Part shown: positions 1 through 6,214 of the stretch, in pieces
Numbering within the stretch: the stretch's first letter is position 1
Layout of the letters: every line of letters starts with the position of its first letter
Assembly: GCA_903910005.1 (NCBI GenBank)
Contig: CAIVXW010000329.1
Location: 1 to 6,708, forward strand
Reading direction: 5' to 3'
Source of the DNA: an uncultured Methylococcaceae bacterium
GTDB lineage: Bacteria > Pseudomonadota > Gammaproteobacteria > Methylococcales > Methylococcaceae
Length of the DNA: 6,708 bases
Translations under genes and position numbers: made by a program
Notes under the pieces: model-generated
The model's input: the letters and a program-made list of their open reading frames with translations, nothing else
What the model was told of the DNA's origin: nothing
The model's database searches: none

Positions 1-1
1 C

Positions 2-496
2 TCCGGCGAGGAGCCCTATTCAATCGCCCTTTACCTGTCCGAGTTCTGGCCTGCCATCCATCAATGGGACGTGGAGCTGATTTCATCCGACATTGATACC
101 GAAATCCTGGCCCGGGCCCGGATCGGTTGTTATTCGGCCCGCTCGATCCAGAATGTGCCGGCTTACCTGTTGCAGCGATACTTTACCCTGCTGCCAGGCG
201 GCGAGTACCAGATCAACCGTGATTTCAGGGAGTCGGTCGAATTCAGTCGGGTGAATGTGGTTGATCCGCAGGATACCTGGCACTACCGCCATTTTGATGT
301 CATCTTCTGCCGTAACCTGCTGATCTATTTTGATGACCTGTCCAGACGCAAGGCCGCCGAAGTCTTTCACGACGCGCTCAATCCCGGCGGCTTTATTTGT
401 CTGGGTCATTCCGAATCCATGAGTCGTATCACCTCGCTGTTCAGGGTACGCAAATTTCCCGAGGCCATTGTCTATCAAAAACCGGAGGCACCATGA
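2..496 (+). CDS. cheR: Chemotaxis protein methyltransferase CheR, 5'-truncated by the window edge
   Basis: CheR transfers methyl groups from S-adenosylmethionine to glutamates of chemoreceptors in the cytoplasm, which sets adaptation. The 164 visible codons begin inside the SAM-binding motif I (SGEEPYSIAL), followed by the acidic SSDID strand at about fragment residues 28-32, the FCRNLLIYFD motif at 102-111 and the LNPGGFICLGHSES segment near the end. All are typical of the CheR catalytic domain. About 110 N-terminal residues, including the receptor-contacting helical domain, lie outside the window. A GTG at 71 is in frame but lies inside the conserved domain, so it is not the start. There is no C-terminal TPR extension. 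The stop overlaps the next start (ATGA, 493-496), so the two genes are translationally coupled. The family call is firm; which receptors it modifies is unknown. Confidence 0.96.
   Translation, partial: SGEEPYSIALYLSEFWPAIHQWDVELISSDIDTEILARARIGCYSARSIQNVPAYLLQRYFTLLPGGEYQINRDFRESVEFSRVNVVDPQDTWHYRHFDVIFCRNLLIYFDDLSRRKAAEVFHDALNPGGFICLGHSESMSRITSLFRVRKFPEAIVYQKPEAP
484..488 (+). promoter_or_regulatory. Ribosome binding site of receiver 1
   Basis: GGAGG ends four bases before the ATG at 493 and lies inside the last codons of cheR. It supports ATG 493 over the upstream in-frame TTG at 397, which would give a long overlap with cheR and an extension unlike a receiver domain. Confidence 0.75.
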
Positions 497-891
497 ACAC
501 TTCCCCCGCCCCGATACCCGGCCGCATACTCGTCATTGATGATGCCGCCACGGTTCGCATGTACCACCGCCAGATTCTGGAGGGGGCCGGTTTTGTGGTG
601 GCGGAAGCCATCAATGGCATCGAAGCCATGGAAAAGGCTCTGAGCGACCGTTTTGATTTATATCTGGTCGATGTCAATATGCCCAAACAGGACGGCTATG
701 GTTTTCTGCGTGAATTGCGTAGCCGGGATATTCACCAGGCACCGGCCATCATGATTTCCACCGAATCCACCGGGCAGGACAAGCGCCGGGCTTACGAGGC
801 CGGTGCCAATTTTTATCTGATAAAGCCCATCAAACCGGATGAGTTATTGAGCCATTGCCGATTACTGCTGGGACCGGGAGGAATCGCGTGA
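493..891 (+). CDS. Stand-alone receiver (CheY-like) response regulator, first of two
   Basis: This 132-residue protein is a single receiver domain with a short Pro/Ala-rich N-terminal extension and no output domain. Visible active-site residues are the acidic pair Asp16/Asp17, the phospho-acceptor Asp60 in LVDVNMP, Ser89 at the switch Thr/Ser position, Tyr108 at the switch aromatic position and Lys111 in IKP. Asn62 (D+2) and Glu91 (T+2) match Asn59 and Glu89 of E. coli CheY, a pair linked to fast autodephosphorylation. It is presumably phosphorylated by the CheA encoded directly downstream, with which it overlaps by GTGA. It may act as an output protein or as a phosphate sink beside the second receiver; the sequence alone does not decide. 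The start at ATG 493 is supported by GGAGG at 484-488. Confidence 0.93.
   Translation: MNTSPAPIPGRILVIDDAATVRMYHRQILEGAGFVVAEAINGIEAMEKALSDRFDLYLVDVNMPKQDGYGFLRELRSRDIHQAPAIMISTESTGQDKRRAYEAGANFYLIKPIKPDELLSHCRLLLGPGGIA
876..882 (+). promoter_or_regulatory. Ribosome binding site that fixes the cheA GTG start
   Basis: GGGAGGA lies five bases before GTG 888. It supports that start over the in-frame TTG at 855, which has no good ribosome binding site and would add 11 residues ahead of the HPt domain. The GTG overlaps the TGA of receiver 1. Confidence 0.75.
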
Positions 892-3554
892 ATCCGCTGT
901 TACAGCAATTCATTCAGGAAGCCCGTGACCTGCTGCAGGACATCAGCACCCATTTACTGGCACTGGAGGATCAACCGGACAGCAGCGCACTCATGACCGA
1001 ACTGTTCCGTCAGGTGCATACCCTCAAGGGTAACAGCGGCCTGTTCGATTTTCCGGAAATGACCCGGGTACTCCACGCCGGGGAAGATCTCATGGACGCG
1101 GTGCGCGAAGGCCGGGTGCGGTATTCGCGGCAACTGGCGGATCCGTTGCTGGATGCCATGGATTTCGTCGCCATGCTGATTGACCGGATTGAGCCGGGTG
1201 GCAGCTACGATGCCGGTTATGCAGCGGCTGCGGAGGGATTCGCCCGCAACCTGAGAGCCCTCTTGCCCGAACCGACCGTACAGCCGGAGCAATTTGCGGA
1301 AACCGTCCGGCCTGATCCGGTGGCGATTGTCCTGCCTGCCCTGACCGGCGTACCTGAAGCCGCCCGTATGGCGGCCTGGCGGGCGGCGGAGTCCGGCAAG
1401 CCCTTGTTCATGCTGGGGTATCGCCCGGATGATGATTGTTTCTACCGGGGTGAAGACCCGTTTCATCAGACCCGTCAGGTGCCTGAACTGCTGTGGGGAA
1501 CTGCCGTCGCCCGGCAGGCGTGGCCGCCTCTGGCAGAACTCGATTGCTACCGTTGCCAGGTTGATTTTTACCTGTTGACCAGTGCCAGTCGAACGGCACT
1601 GCAGGAACACTTTCGCTATACCCCGGAACAAATACGGCTGGAGCCGGTAGAGCCGTTGTCACTGATCGTACCCACCGGCCATCTGAACGGCGGGCCGGTA
1701 TACCGGGACTTTGTGGCCGAGGCACTGGAACTACTGGACGCCCAGGACCGTGAGGGGCTGGAATTACTGATCCGAACCCTGCTGGATCTGTCCTCACCCG
1801 ATTTATGGCTGGCTTCTGATCTGCGCTGGTTGTTGGTGGTACTGGAAACCCGCCCTGAAGAGGAGGCGCTATTACGACGCCTGATTGAGGCCCTCAACAG
1901 TCTGACCGGCCCGGATTTGTCTGATTTGTCGGCATCCGCTTCGCTGGCGGCAGTGGCGGCATTGCCCGAGGCTCTGCCGCCGTCCGGCTCCATTGAGCGG
2001 GGTCAGGTTGAATCGGTACTGGCAACCCAGCTCGAGATCCTGGCCCTGCCTGATCAGGGAGCCTGGCTGGAGGGACGCATCAAATCGGTGGCGGTTACCG
2101 TCAAGGCCTGTCTGGGCAGCCTGGGAGAACCGGCTGCTGAACTGGATGCCGCACTGGCGGCGTCGCTGACCTCCCGTTCAGCCCAACCACTCAGACACTG
2201 GCTGCATGCCCGCCTGCAGGGCGGCGAAGCCCCCGGGGTCGAACCGCCCCCCGTGCAAGCGGCCCCGGTTTGCGAACCCGTAGCAGCGGCGCAGCCGGTG
2301 CCGGGCGAGGCAATGCCTGAAGGCATCCGCAGGGATACCGAAGACACCCGCCCCTCTCACGGTCGTGATGACCTGCAGCCCGGCAAAATTCTCAAGGTGG
2401 ATCAGGCCCGAATTGACCGGCTGATGAACCTGATTGGTGAAATGGTGGTGGCCAAAAACGGACTGCCCTACCTGGCCAACCGGGCCGAAAATCAATACGG
2501 CGTGCGTGAACTGGCCCGCGAAATCAAGGCCCAGTACGCGGTCATCAATCGCATCGCCGAAGAAATGCAGGATGCCATCATGCAGGTTCGCATGATGCCG
2601 GTTTCGTTTATTTTCAAACGGTTTCCCCGGCTGGTGCGTGATCTGGCCCGCAAACTGGGCAAGGAGGTGGAACTGGCCCTGGAAGGTGAAGACACCGAAG
2701 CCGATAAAAACATCATTGAGTCATTGGCAGACCCGCTGATTCACATTGTTCGCAACAGCATGGATCACGGTCTGGAAACCCCGGCCGTACGCCAGGCTGC
2801 CGGTAAACCCGTCACCGGGCATCTGTTGATCCGGGCCTTGCAGGAATCCGACCGGGTGTTGATTGAAATCAGCGACGACGGCCAGGGCATCGACCCGGCC
2901 CTCATCAAGCGCAAGGCGTACGGCAAGGGTCTGATCGACGAGGCCCAACTGGAGCGAATCAGCGATCAGGAGGCCATCAACCTGATTTTCACGCCCGGTT
3001 TCTCAACGGCGGACGCGGTCACCGACCTGTCAGGGCGCGGGGTCGGCATGGATGTGGTACGCAACGCCATTGACAGGGTGGGCGGCACGATTGAACTGGC
3101 CAGTCACCCCGGTCGCGGCACCACCCTGCGGCTGTCCCTGCCGTTGTCCATGGCGGTGACCCATGTCATGATTATCGAATCCAACCGGCAGATTTTCGGA
3201 GTACCGATGGATCTGATCGTGGAAACGGTACGCTTGCCCCAAACCGCCATACACACCATCAAACAGCGTAAAACCACGGTTCTGCGTGATCAGTTGATAC
3301 CCCTTCTGGCCCTGAATGAACTACTGGCGATGGATGCCGCACCGTTAGCCAATGCCGATGGCGAACTGGCGACCCTGGTGGTACGGGTCGGCAACGAGCC
3401 GGTGGGGCTTGTGGTGGACGAATTTCATGAAGTGGTCGATGTCATTCTGAAACCGTTGCCGGGTGAACTGGCCCGACTGGGTTGTTACGCCGGTTCTGCC
3501 CTGCTCGGAGACGGCTCCGTCCTGATGATTCTGAATCCCCGCGAATTGCTTTGA
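888..3554 (+). CDS. cheA: Chemotaxis histidine kinase CheA, large form
   Basis: CheA autophosphorylates under receptor control and passes phosphate to receivers. At 888 residues it is longer than E. coli CheA (about 650). Domains in order: HPt (about 1-105) with phospho-His44 in VHTLKGNSG; a P2-like domain (about 172-257) with the FMLGYRPDDDCFYRGEDP signature I recall from other long CheAs, probably a receiver-docking module; a roughly 190-residue mostly helical region of unknown role (about 260-445); a Pro/Ala-rich linker (about 446-499); dimerisation helices from Lys500; the ATPase with N box HIVRNSMDHG (Asn623), G1 box SDDGQGID (662-669), F box FTPGF (701-705) and G2 box GRGVGMD (716-722); and a CheW-like P5 domain (about 755-888). 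All catalytic boxes look intact, so it should be active. The GTG start follows a strong ribosome binding site and overlaps the receiver 1 stop. Confidence 0.97.
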   Translation: MNPLLQQFIQEARDLLQDISTHLLALEDQPDSSALMTELFRQVHTLKGNSGLFDFPEMTRVLHAGEDLMDAVREGRVRYSRQLADPLLDAMDFVAMLIDRIEPGGSYDAGYAAAAEGFARNLRALLPEPTVQPEQFAETVRPDPVAIVLPALTGVPEAARMAAWRAAESGKPLFMLGYRPDDDCFYRGEDPFHQTRQVPELLWGTAVARQAWPPLAELDCYRCQVDFYLLTSASRTALQEHFRYTPEQIRLEPVEPLSLIVPTGHLNGGPVYRDFVAEALELLDAQDREGLELLIRTLLDLSSPDLWLASDLRWLLVVLETRPEEEALLRRLIEALNSLTGPDLSDLSASASLAAVAALPEALPPSGSIERGQVESVLATQLEILALPDQGAWLEGRIKSVAVTVKACLGSLGEPAAELDAALAASLTSRSAQPLRHWLHARLQGGEAPGVEPPPVQAAPVCEPVAAAQPVPGEAMPEGIRRDTEDTRPSHGRDDLQPGKILKVDQARIDRLMNLIGEMVVAKNGLPYLANRAENQYGVRELAREIKAQYAVINRIAEEMQDAIMQVRMMPVSFIFKRFPRLVRDLARKLGKEVELALEGEDTEADKNIIESLADPLIHIVRNSMDHGLETPAVRQAAGKPVTGHLLIRALQESDRVLIEISDDGQGIDPALIKRKAYGKGLIDEAQLERISDQEAINLIFTPGFSTADAVTDLSGRGVGMDVVRNAIDRVGGTIELASHPGRGTTLRLSLPLSMAVTHVMIIESNRQIFGVPMDLIVETVRLPQTAIHTIKQRKTTVLRDQLIPLLALNELLAMDAAPLANADGELATLVVRVGNEPVGLVVDEFHEVVDVILKPLPGELARLGCYAGSALLGDGSVLMILNPRELL

Positions 3555-3555
3555 C

Positions 3556-3792
3556 ATGACCATCGAATACCGTGACAACACCGCCAGTCTGAGCGGATTC
3601 ATCAGCGTTGAGGACGCGGAAAGCCTGATGGAATGGCTGCGCTCCCATCCGGACGGTCGGCTTGACCTGTCCGCCTGCTCACATCTCCACACCGCTTGCC
3701 TGCAGGTTTTGATGGCGGCCAGCGTGAATCCGGCAACCGGGCCGCAGGAGCCATCACTGGCGGTCTGGTTGCGTAACACCCTGTCGCCCTAG
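3556..3792 (+). CDS. Small STAS-like (anti-sigma factor antagonist type) protein
   Basis: The 78-residue product has the core of a STAS domain: a first strand and turn (EYRDNTASLSGFISVEDAESL), then LDLSACSHLHTACLQVL at about 36-52, which fits the DLSGV...DSSGLGVL pattern of SpoIIAA-type proteins. The usual Asp-Ser at the phosphorylation turn is His45-Thr46, so a hydroxyl residue remains but the Asp is lost. It is shorter than the usual 100 or more residues, and the last strand and helix are reduced. No anti-sigma kinase or PP2C phosphatase is encoded in the window. It starts one base after the cheA stop with no clear ribosome binding site, so translation is probably coupled to cheA. STAS-like genes occur in some chemosensory clusters, but I know of no settled function. 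The existence of the gene is well supported by its tight fit between cheA and cheY; the fold assignment is moderate. Confidence 0.8.
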   Translation: MTIEYRDNTASLSGFISVEDAESLMEWLRSHPDGRLDLSACSHLHTACLQVLMAASVNPATGPQEPSLAVWLRNTLSP

Positions 3793-3793
3793 C

Positions 3794-3799
3794 GAGGAG
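3794..3799 (+). promoter_or_regulatory. Ribosome binding site of cheY, followed by an anti-SD-like CCTCCT
   Basis: GAGGAG lies eight bases before ATG 3808. It is followed at once by CCTCCTT (3800-3806), so AGGAG and CTCCT (3795-3799 and 3801-3805) form a short inverted repeat over the ribosome binding site. The usable RNA stem is about four pairs (3794-3797 with 3803-3806), so any masking would be weak. Confidence 0.65.
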
Positions 3800-3807
3800 C
3801 CTCCTTA

Positions 3808-4176
3808 ATGTCCAAAACCATCTTCCTGCTTGATGACTCCCAGGTCATGTTGTCCAGCCTGAGACAGATGCTGGAACTGTCCGGTTTCAAGGTAGAAACC
3901 GCTGGCAATGGCCAGCAGGGTCTTGACCGGATCAAAACCGGTTTCAAACCGGACCTGATCATCACCGACATCAACATGCCGGAAATGAACGGCCTGGATT
4001 TCATCCGGCAGGTTCGCTCGACCCTGCGTTTTACCCCCATACTGGTATTCAGCACCGAAAACCAGACCGCCAAGCGTGACGAAGCCCGTCGGCTTGGAGC
4101 CACCGGCTGGCTCACCAAACCGGTGGCGGGGACTGACCTGCTCAAGGTCATCCGGCAAATTTTGCCGGGTACCTGA
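3808..4176 (+). CDS. cheY: CheY-type stand-alone receiver, second of two
   Basis: This 122-residue single receiver domain is close in length to E. coli CheY (129). Active-site residues are Asp9/Asp10, phospho-acceptor Asp54 in ITDINMP, Ser82 at the switch position, Trp101 at the switch aromatic position and Lys104 in TKP. As in receiver 1, Asn56 (D+2) and Glu84 (T+2) match the E. coli CheY pair. The position equivalent to CheY Lys92, which contacts CheZ in E. coli, is Thr87 here. It is the likely main phosphate acceptor of the neighbouring CheA. The output target (flagellar switch, pilus motor or other) cannot be read from the sequence. The gene sits 15 bases after the STAS-like gene and 15 before the receptor. 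The symbol is given by family, not by proven orthology. Confidence 0.94.
   Translation: MSKTIFLLDDSQVMLSSLRQMLELSGFKVETAGNGQQGLDRIKTGFKPDLIITDINMPEMNGLDFIRQVRSTLRFTPILVFSTENQTAKRDEARRLGATGWLTKPVAGTDLLKVIRQILPGT
4152..4168 (+). repeat. Inverted repeat at the 3' end of cheY
   Basis: CCGGCAAA (4152-4159) and TTTGCCGG (4161-4168) are perfect inverted arms around one base. In RNA a CCGGC/GCCGG stem with an A/U loop is possible. It lies in the last codons of cheY, 24 bases before the receptor start. No U-run follows, so it is not a standard intrinsic terminator. Arms of this length are expected about once by chance in such a window. Confidence 0.4.
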
Positions 4177-4181
4177 GCCTT

Positions 4182-4186
4182 GGGGG
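4182..4186 (+). promoter_or_regulatory. G-rich ribosome binding site of the chemoreceptor
   Basis: GGGGG lies five bases before ATG 4192 and can pair with the anti-SD CCUCC with one G-U wobble. It supports ATG 4192 over the in-frame TTG at 4180, which overlaps this site and has no SD of its own. Confidence 0.55.
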
Positions 4187-4191
4187 CGCAC

Positions 4192-5406
4192 ATGAATTCA
4201 GGGGCGGATATCGCATTCACCATTGAGCGGGAACTGTCAGCACTGCGGATGCGTGTCCTGCTGACCCTTCTGCTGCTCTGTTCGCAAGCGGTTCTTTTCG
4301 TTGGCTGGCTGGAAACCGGCGGAAACTCGCAAAAACTGGGCGAATCCGGTCTTGTCGTGCTGACGGCCCTGCTGCTCTGGATGACGGTGTTCCGTTCCAG
4401 CCAGCGTCTGGCCCGGCTGACAACCAGCCTGGACGAACAGTACACACTCAAGGCACAAACCGTCGGCACCGCCCGCCACCAGGAACGCTTCATCCGTACC
4501 ATTGCAGGCTTCGACACGACCCTGCATCCGCAACTGGATCGTATCGTCGAACATACCGAACGGGCCTCCCATCAGATCATTGACCGGGTCGGCAATCTGG
4601 CCAGAACGGCCCGCCAACTGGTGGATTATCTGGAGAAGGCCCGCACCCATTCGGCTGATCTGGAACAGGAAGTGGCCAAACGTTCGGCCTCGACCGGCCA
4701 TCTGGTCGGCAAGCTCAAGGATCGGTTGCAAACCGACCAGAAAAAAATCGGCAACCTGACCGAGCGGATTCAGGCCATGACCGGCAAGGTCGGCCTGATT
4801 ACCCGTATCGCCGAACAAACCAACCTGCTGGCCCTGAATGCCGCGATTGAGGCAGCCCGGGCCGGTGAGGCGGGGCGCGGATTCGGCGTGGTGGCCGACG
4901 AAGTCCGCAAACTGGCCCGCAACGCCGCCAGTGTCGCCCAGGAAATCGAAACCGCCATGATTGACGCCCGCATGACCATTGAATCCGGCTTCAGTCAGGA
5001 TTATCGCCAGGAGGCAGAGGCTGACGCCCAGGAGGTGCATGATGCCCTCAAAACCATTCAGATCCTGATTGAGGGTCACGGCGATGCTCGCCAGTTTTAC
5101 GCCAACCTGATTACGGTCATGGCGGATTGCAATAGCTCTTTCGTCAACGAAATTGTTGCGGTACTGGCCGACATCCAGTTTCAGGATGTGGTACGGCAGG
5201 CGGTGGAACGCATGCAGGATACCCTGAAGCAGCGTCAGGTTGTGTCAGAGCAGGTGGCTGCCCTGGTTGAACGGGAGCAATTATCGGGCGATGCCGCCGA
5301 GCGGTTGCTGGCCCGGCTTGAAACCCTGCGCCAGGACTACGAAACCGGGGAAAACCGCCATCAGCGCAGCAGCGGTGCGGATGATGCCCATATTGTCCTG
5401 TTCTGA
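4192..5406 (+). CDS. Methyl-accepting chemotaxis protein with minimal periplasmic loop and CheZ-like C-terminal motif
   Basis: The 404-residue chemoreceptor has two N-terminal membrane segments (about 22-40 and 53-67) joined by only about 12 residues, so it has no periplasmic ligand-binding domain. I see no clear HAMP domain after TM2. A long helical stretch leads to the conserved signalling tip (about 204-243) with EQTNLLALNAAIEAARAGEA and GRGFGVVADEVRKLA, which binds CheA and CheW. The returning helix contains ADIQFQDVVRQAVERMQD (326-343). Asp332 and Gln336 there fit the CheZ D-x-x-x-Q phosphatase motif and the surrounding residues resemble the CheZ active-site helix. The protein ends in ADDAHIVLF and lacks the NWETF-type CheR/CheB tether. 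It probably senses a cytoplasmic, membrane or partner-protein signal. Receptor identity is firm; phosphatase activity is inference. It lies between cheY and parA with gaps of 15 and 3 bases. Confidence 0.93.
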   Translation: MNSGADIAFTIERELSALRMRVLLTLLLLCSQAVLFVGWLETGGNSQKLGESGLVVLTALLLWMTVFRSSQRLARLTTSLDEQYTLKAQTVGTARHQERFIRTIAGFDTTLHPQLDRIVEHTERASHQIIDRVGNLARTARQLVDYLEKARTHSADLEQEVAKRSASTGHLVGKLKDRLQTDQKKIGNLTERIQAMTGKVGLITRIAEQTNLLALNAAIEAARAGEAGRGFGVVADEVRKLARNAASVAQEIETAMIDARMTIESGFSQDYRQEAEADAQEVHDALKTIQILIEGHGDARQFYANLITVMADCNSSFVNEIVAVLADIQFQDVVRQAVERMQDTLKQRQVVSEQVAALVEREQLSGDAAERLLARLETLRQDYETGENRHQRSSGADDAHIVLF

Positions 5407-5409
5407 CTG

Positions 5410-6201
5410 ATGCACGTTATTGCAGTTTCCAATCGCAAGGGCGGTACCGGCAAAACCACCGTATCGGTCAATCTGGCCGCCGAACTGGCTGCATCCGGAC
5501 GCAGAACCCTGCTGATTGACCTGGATTCGCAGGGGCATTGCGGTCTGGCCCTCGGCCTGCGTCCACACACGGGTCAACCGAACGTGCATCAGCTTTTCAC
5601 CAACCCGGAGGCCCGCCTGACCACGGCGATCCAGCCAACCCCATTCGCCAATTTGTGGCTGGTACCGGCGGATCCGCTGTTCGATCACAGCCAGAGCGGG
5701 CAGGACGATTACCGGCTGAAAAATGCCCTCGTGGCTGAAAGTCTGGCGGAGCGTTTTGATCTTGTGCTGATTGATACACCGCCCTCGCTCGACAGGCTGC
5801 TCATCAACGGGTTGCTGGCCGCCAACCGGGTGCTGGTTCCGTATATTCCCCACTACATCTCGGTGGAAAGCATGCGGCAACTGGTGCGTCTGCTGTTCCG
5901 GATCATGACCCGTCAAAACCGTGAACTCAAAATTCTGGGCTTCGTTCCCACCCTCTCCGCCGAACATATTCGCCAGCACCGAACCGTCAACGCCCAGGTA
6001 GGCGGAGAATTCGGGGCTGCCCGCATCCTGCCCGGCATCCGTAATGATATCCGGTTGGCCGAATCCTTTGCCGCAGGCAAACCCGTACGGCTGTACGCTC
6101 CCAAATCACGCAGTGCCCAGGATTTTGCGAGGCTCGGGCAGGCTGTCATCCTTCACCTGGAGTTGCCGGTACCGCCTGCCTCCTCCGCCATTGCCCCCTG
6201 A
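5410..6201 (+). CDS. ParA/MinD-family ATPase, probable chemosensory array positioning protein
   Basis: This 263-residue ParA-type ATPase starts directly with the deviant Walker A motif RKGGTGKTT: signature Lys10, P-loop Lys15. The A' motif is LLIDLDSQG (Asp37, Asp39) and Walker B is VLIDTPPS (Asp122). Basic residues in the C-terminal IRNDIRLAES segment (Arg211, Arg215), followed by YAPKSRSAQDFARL, match the region of ParA proteins that contains DNA-binding arginines. There is no N-terminal helix-turn-helix and no parB follows, which argues against plasmid or chromosome partition. The 3-base gap after the receptor places it in the chemosensory operon. Relatives with this context, ParC of Vibrio and PpfA of Rhodobacter, position chemoreceptor arrays. 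There is no obvious ribosome binding site, so translation is probably coupled to the receptor gene. The family is certain; the array role is inferred from context. Confidence 0.92.
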   Translation: MHVIAVSNRKGGTGKTTVSVNLAAELAASGRRTLLIDLDSQGHCGLALGLRPHTGQPNVHQLFTNPEARLTTAIQPTPFANLWLVPADPLFDHSQSGQDDYRLKNALVAESLAERFDLVLIDTPPSLDRLLINGLLAANRVLVPYIPHYISVESMRQLVRLLFRIMTRQNRELKILGFVPTLSAEHIRQHRTVNAQVGGEFGAARILPGIRNDIRLAESFAAGKPVRLYAPKSRSAQDFARLGQAVILHLELPVPPASSAIAP

Positions 6202-6214
6202 GTGCGTAGCAACC

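Noticed and set aside
71..73. GTG 71 as a cheR start
   Set aside because: It lies inside the conserved catalytic domain, and SAM motif I is already encoded in the same frame upstream, from base 2.
855..887. TTG 855 as an upstream cheA start
   Set aside because: It would add 11 residues without HPt similarity, while GTG 888 has a strong ribosome binding site and a GTGA overlap.
1580..1601. Seven-base stem CAGTGCC/GGCACTG with an eight-base loop
   Set aside because: It is within cheA, has no U-run after it, and is not placed to end or control a transcript.
954..1631. Minus-strand open frame of about 225 codons inside cheA
   Set aside because: Antisense to the HPt and P2-like coding sequence, no recognisable domain and no supporting start signal.
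1695..1706. Perfect 12-base palindrome CCGGTATACCGG inside cheA
   Set aside because: One or two 12-base palindromes are expected by chance in 6.7 kb, and it sits within coding sequence with no second copy seen.
3901..3916. GCTGGC/GCCAGC hairpin with a four-base loop in cheY
   Set aside because: The bases encode the conserved alpha-beta turn of the receiver (AGNGQQ), so codon use explains it.
3789..4517. Long open frame on the minus strand (about 242 codons) across cheY and the receptor start
   Set aside because: It is antisense to two well-supported genes, its Arg/Ser-rich product resembles nothing known, and it reflects the codon bias of the sense genes.
4237..5079. Minus-strand open frame of about 280 codons inside the receptor gene
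   Set aside because: It is fully antisense to the conserved receptor; its Gly/Gln/His-rich translation is typical of shadow frames.
5410..6201. ParA as part of a plasmid partition or phage system
   Set aside because: No parB, centromere-like repeats, integrase or replication gene is present, and the gene is nested between chemosensory genes and the housekeeping gene mutL.
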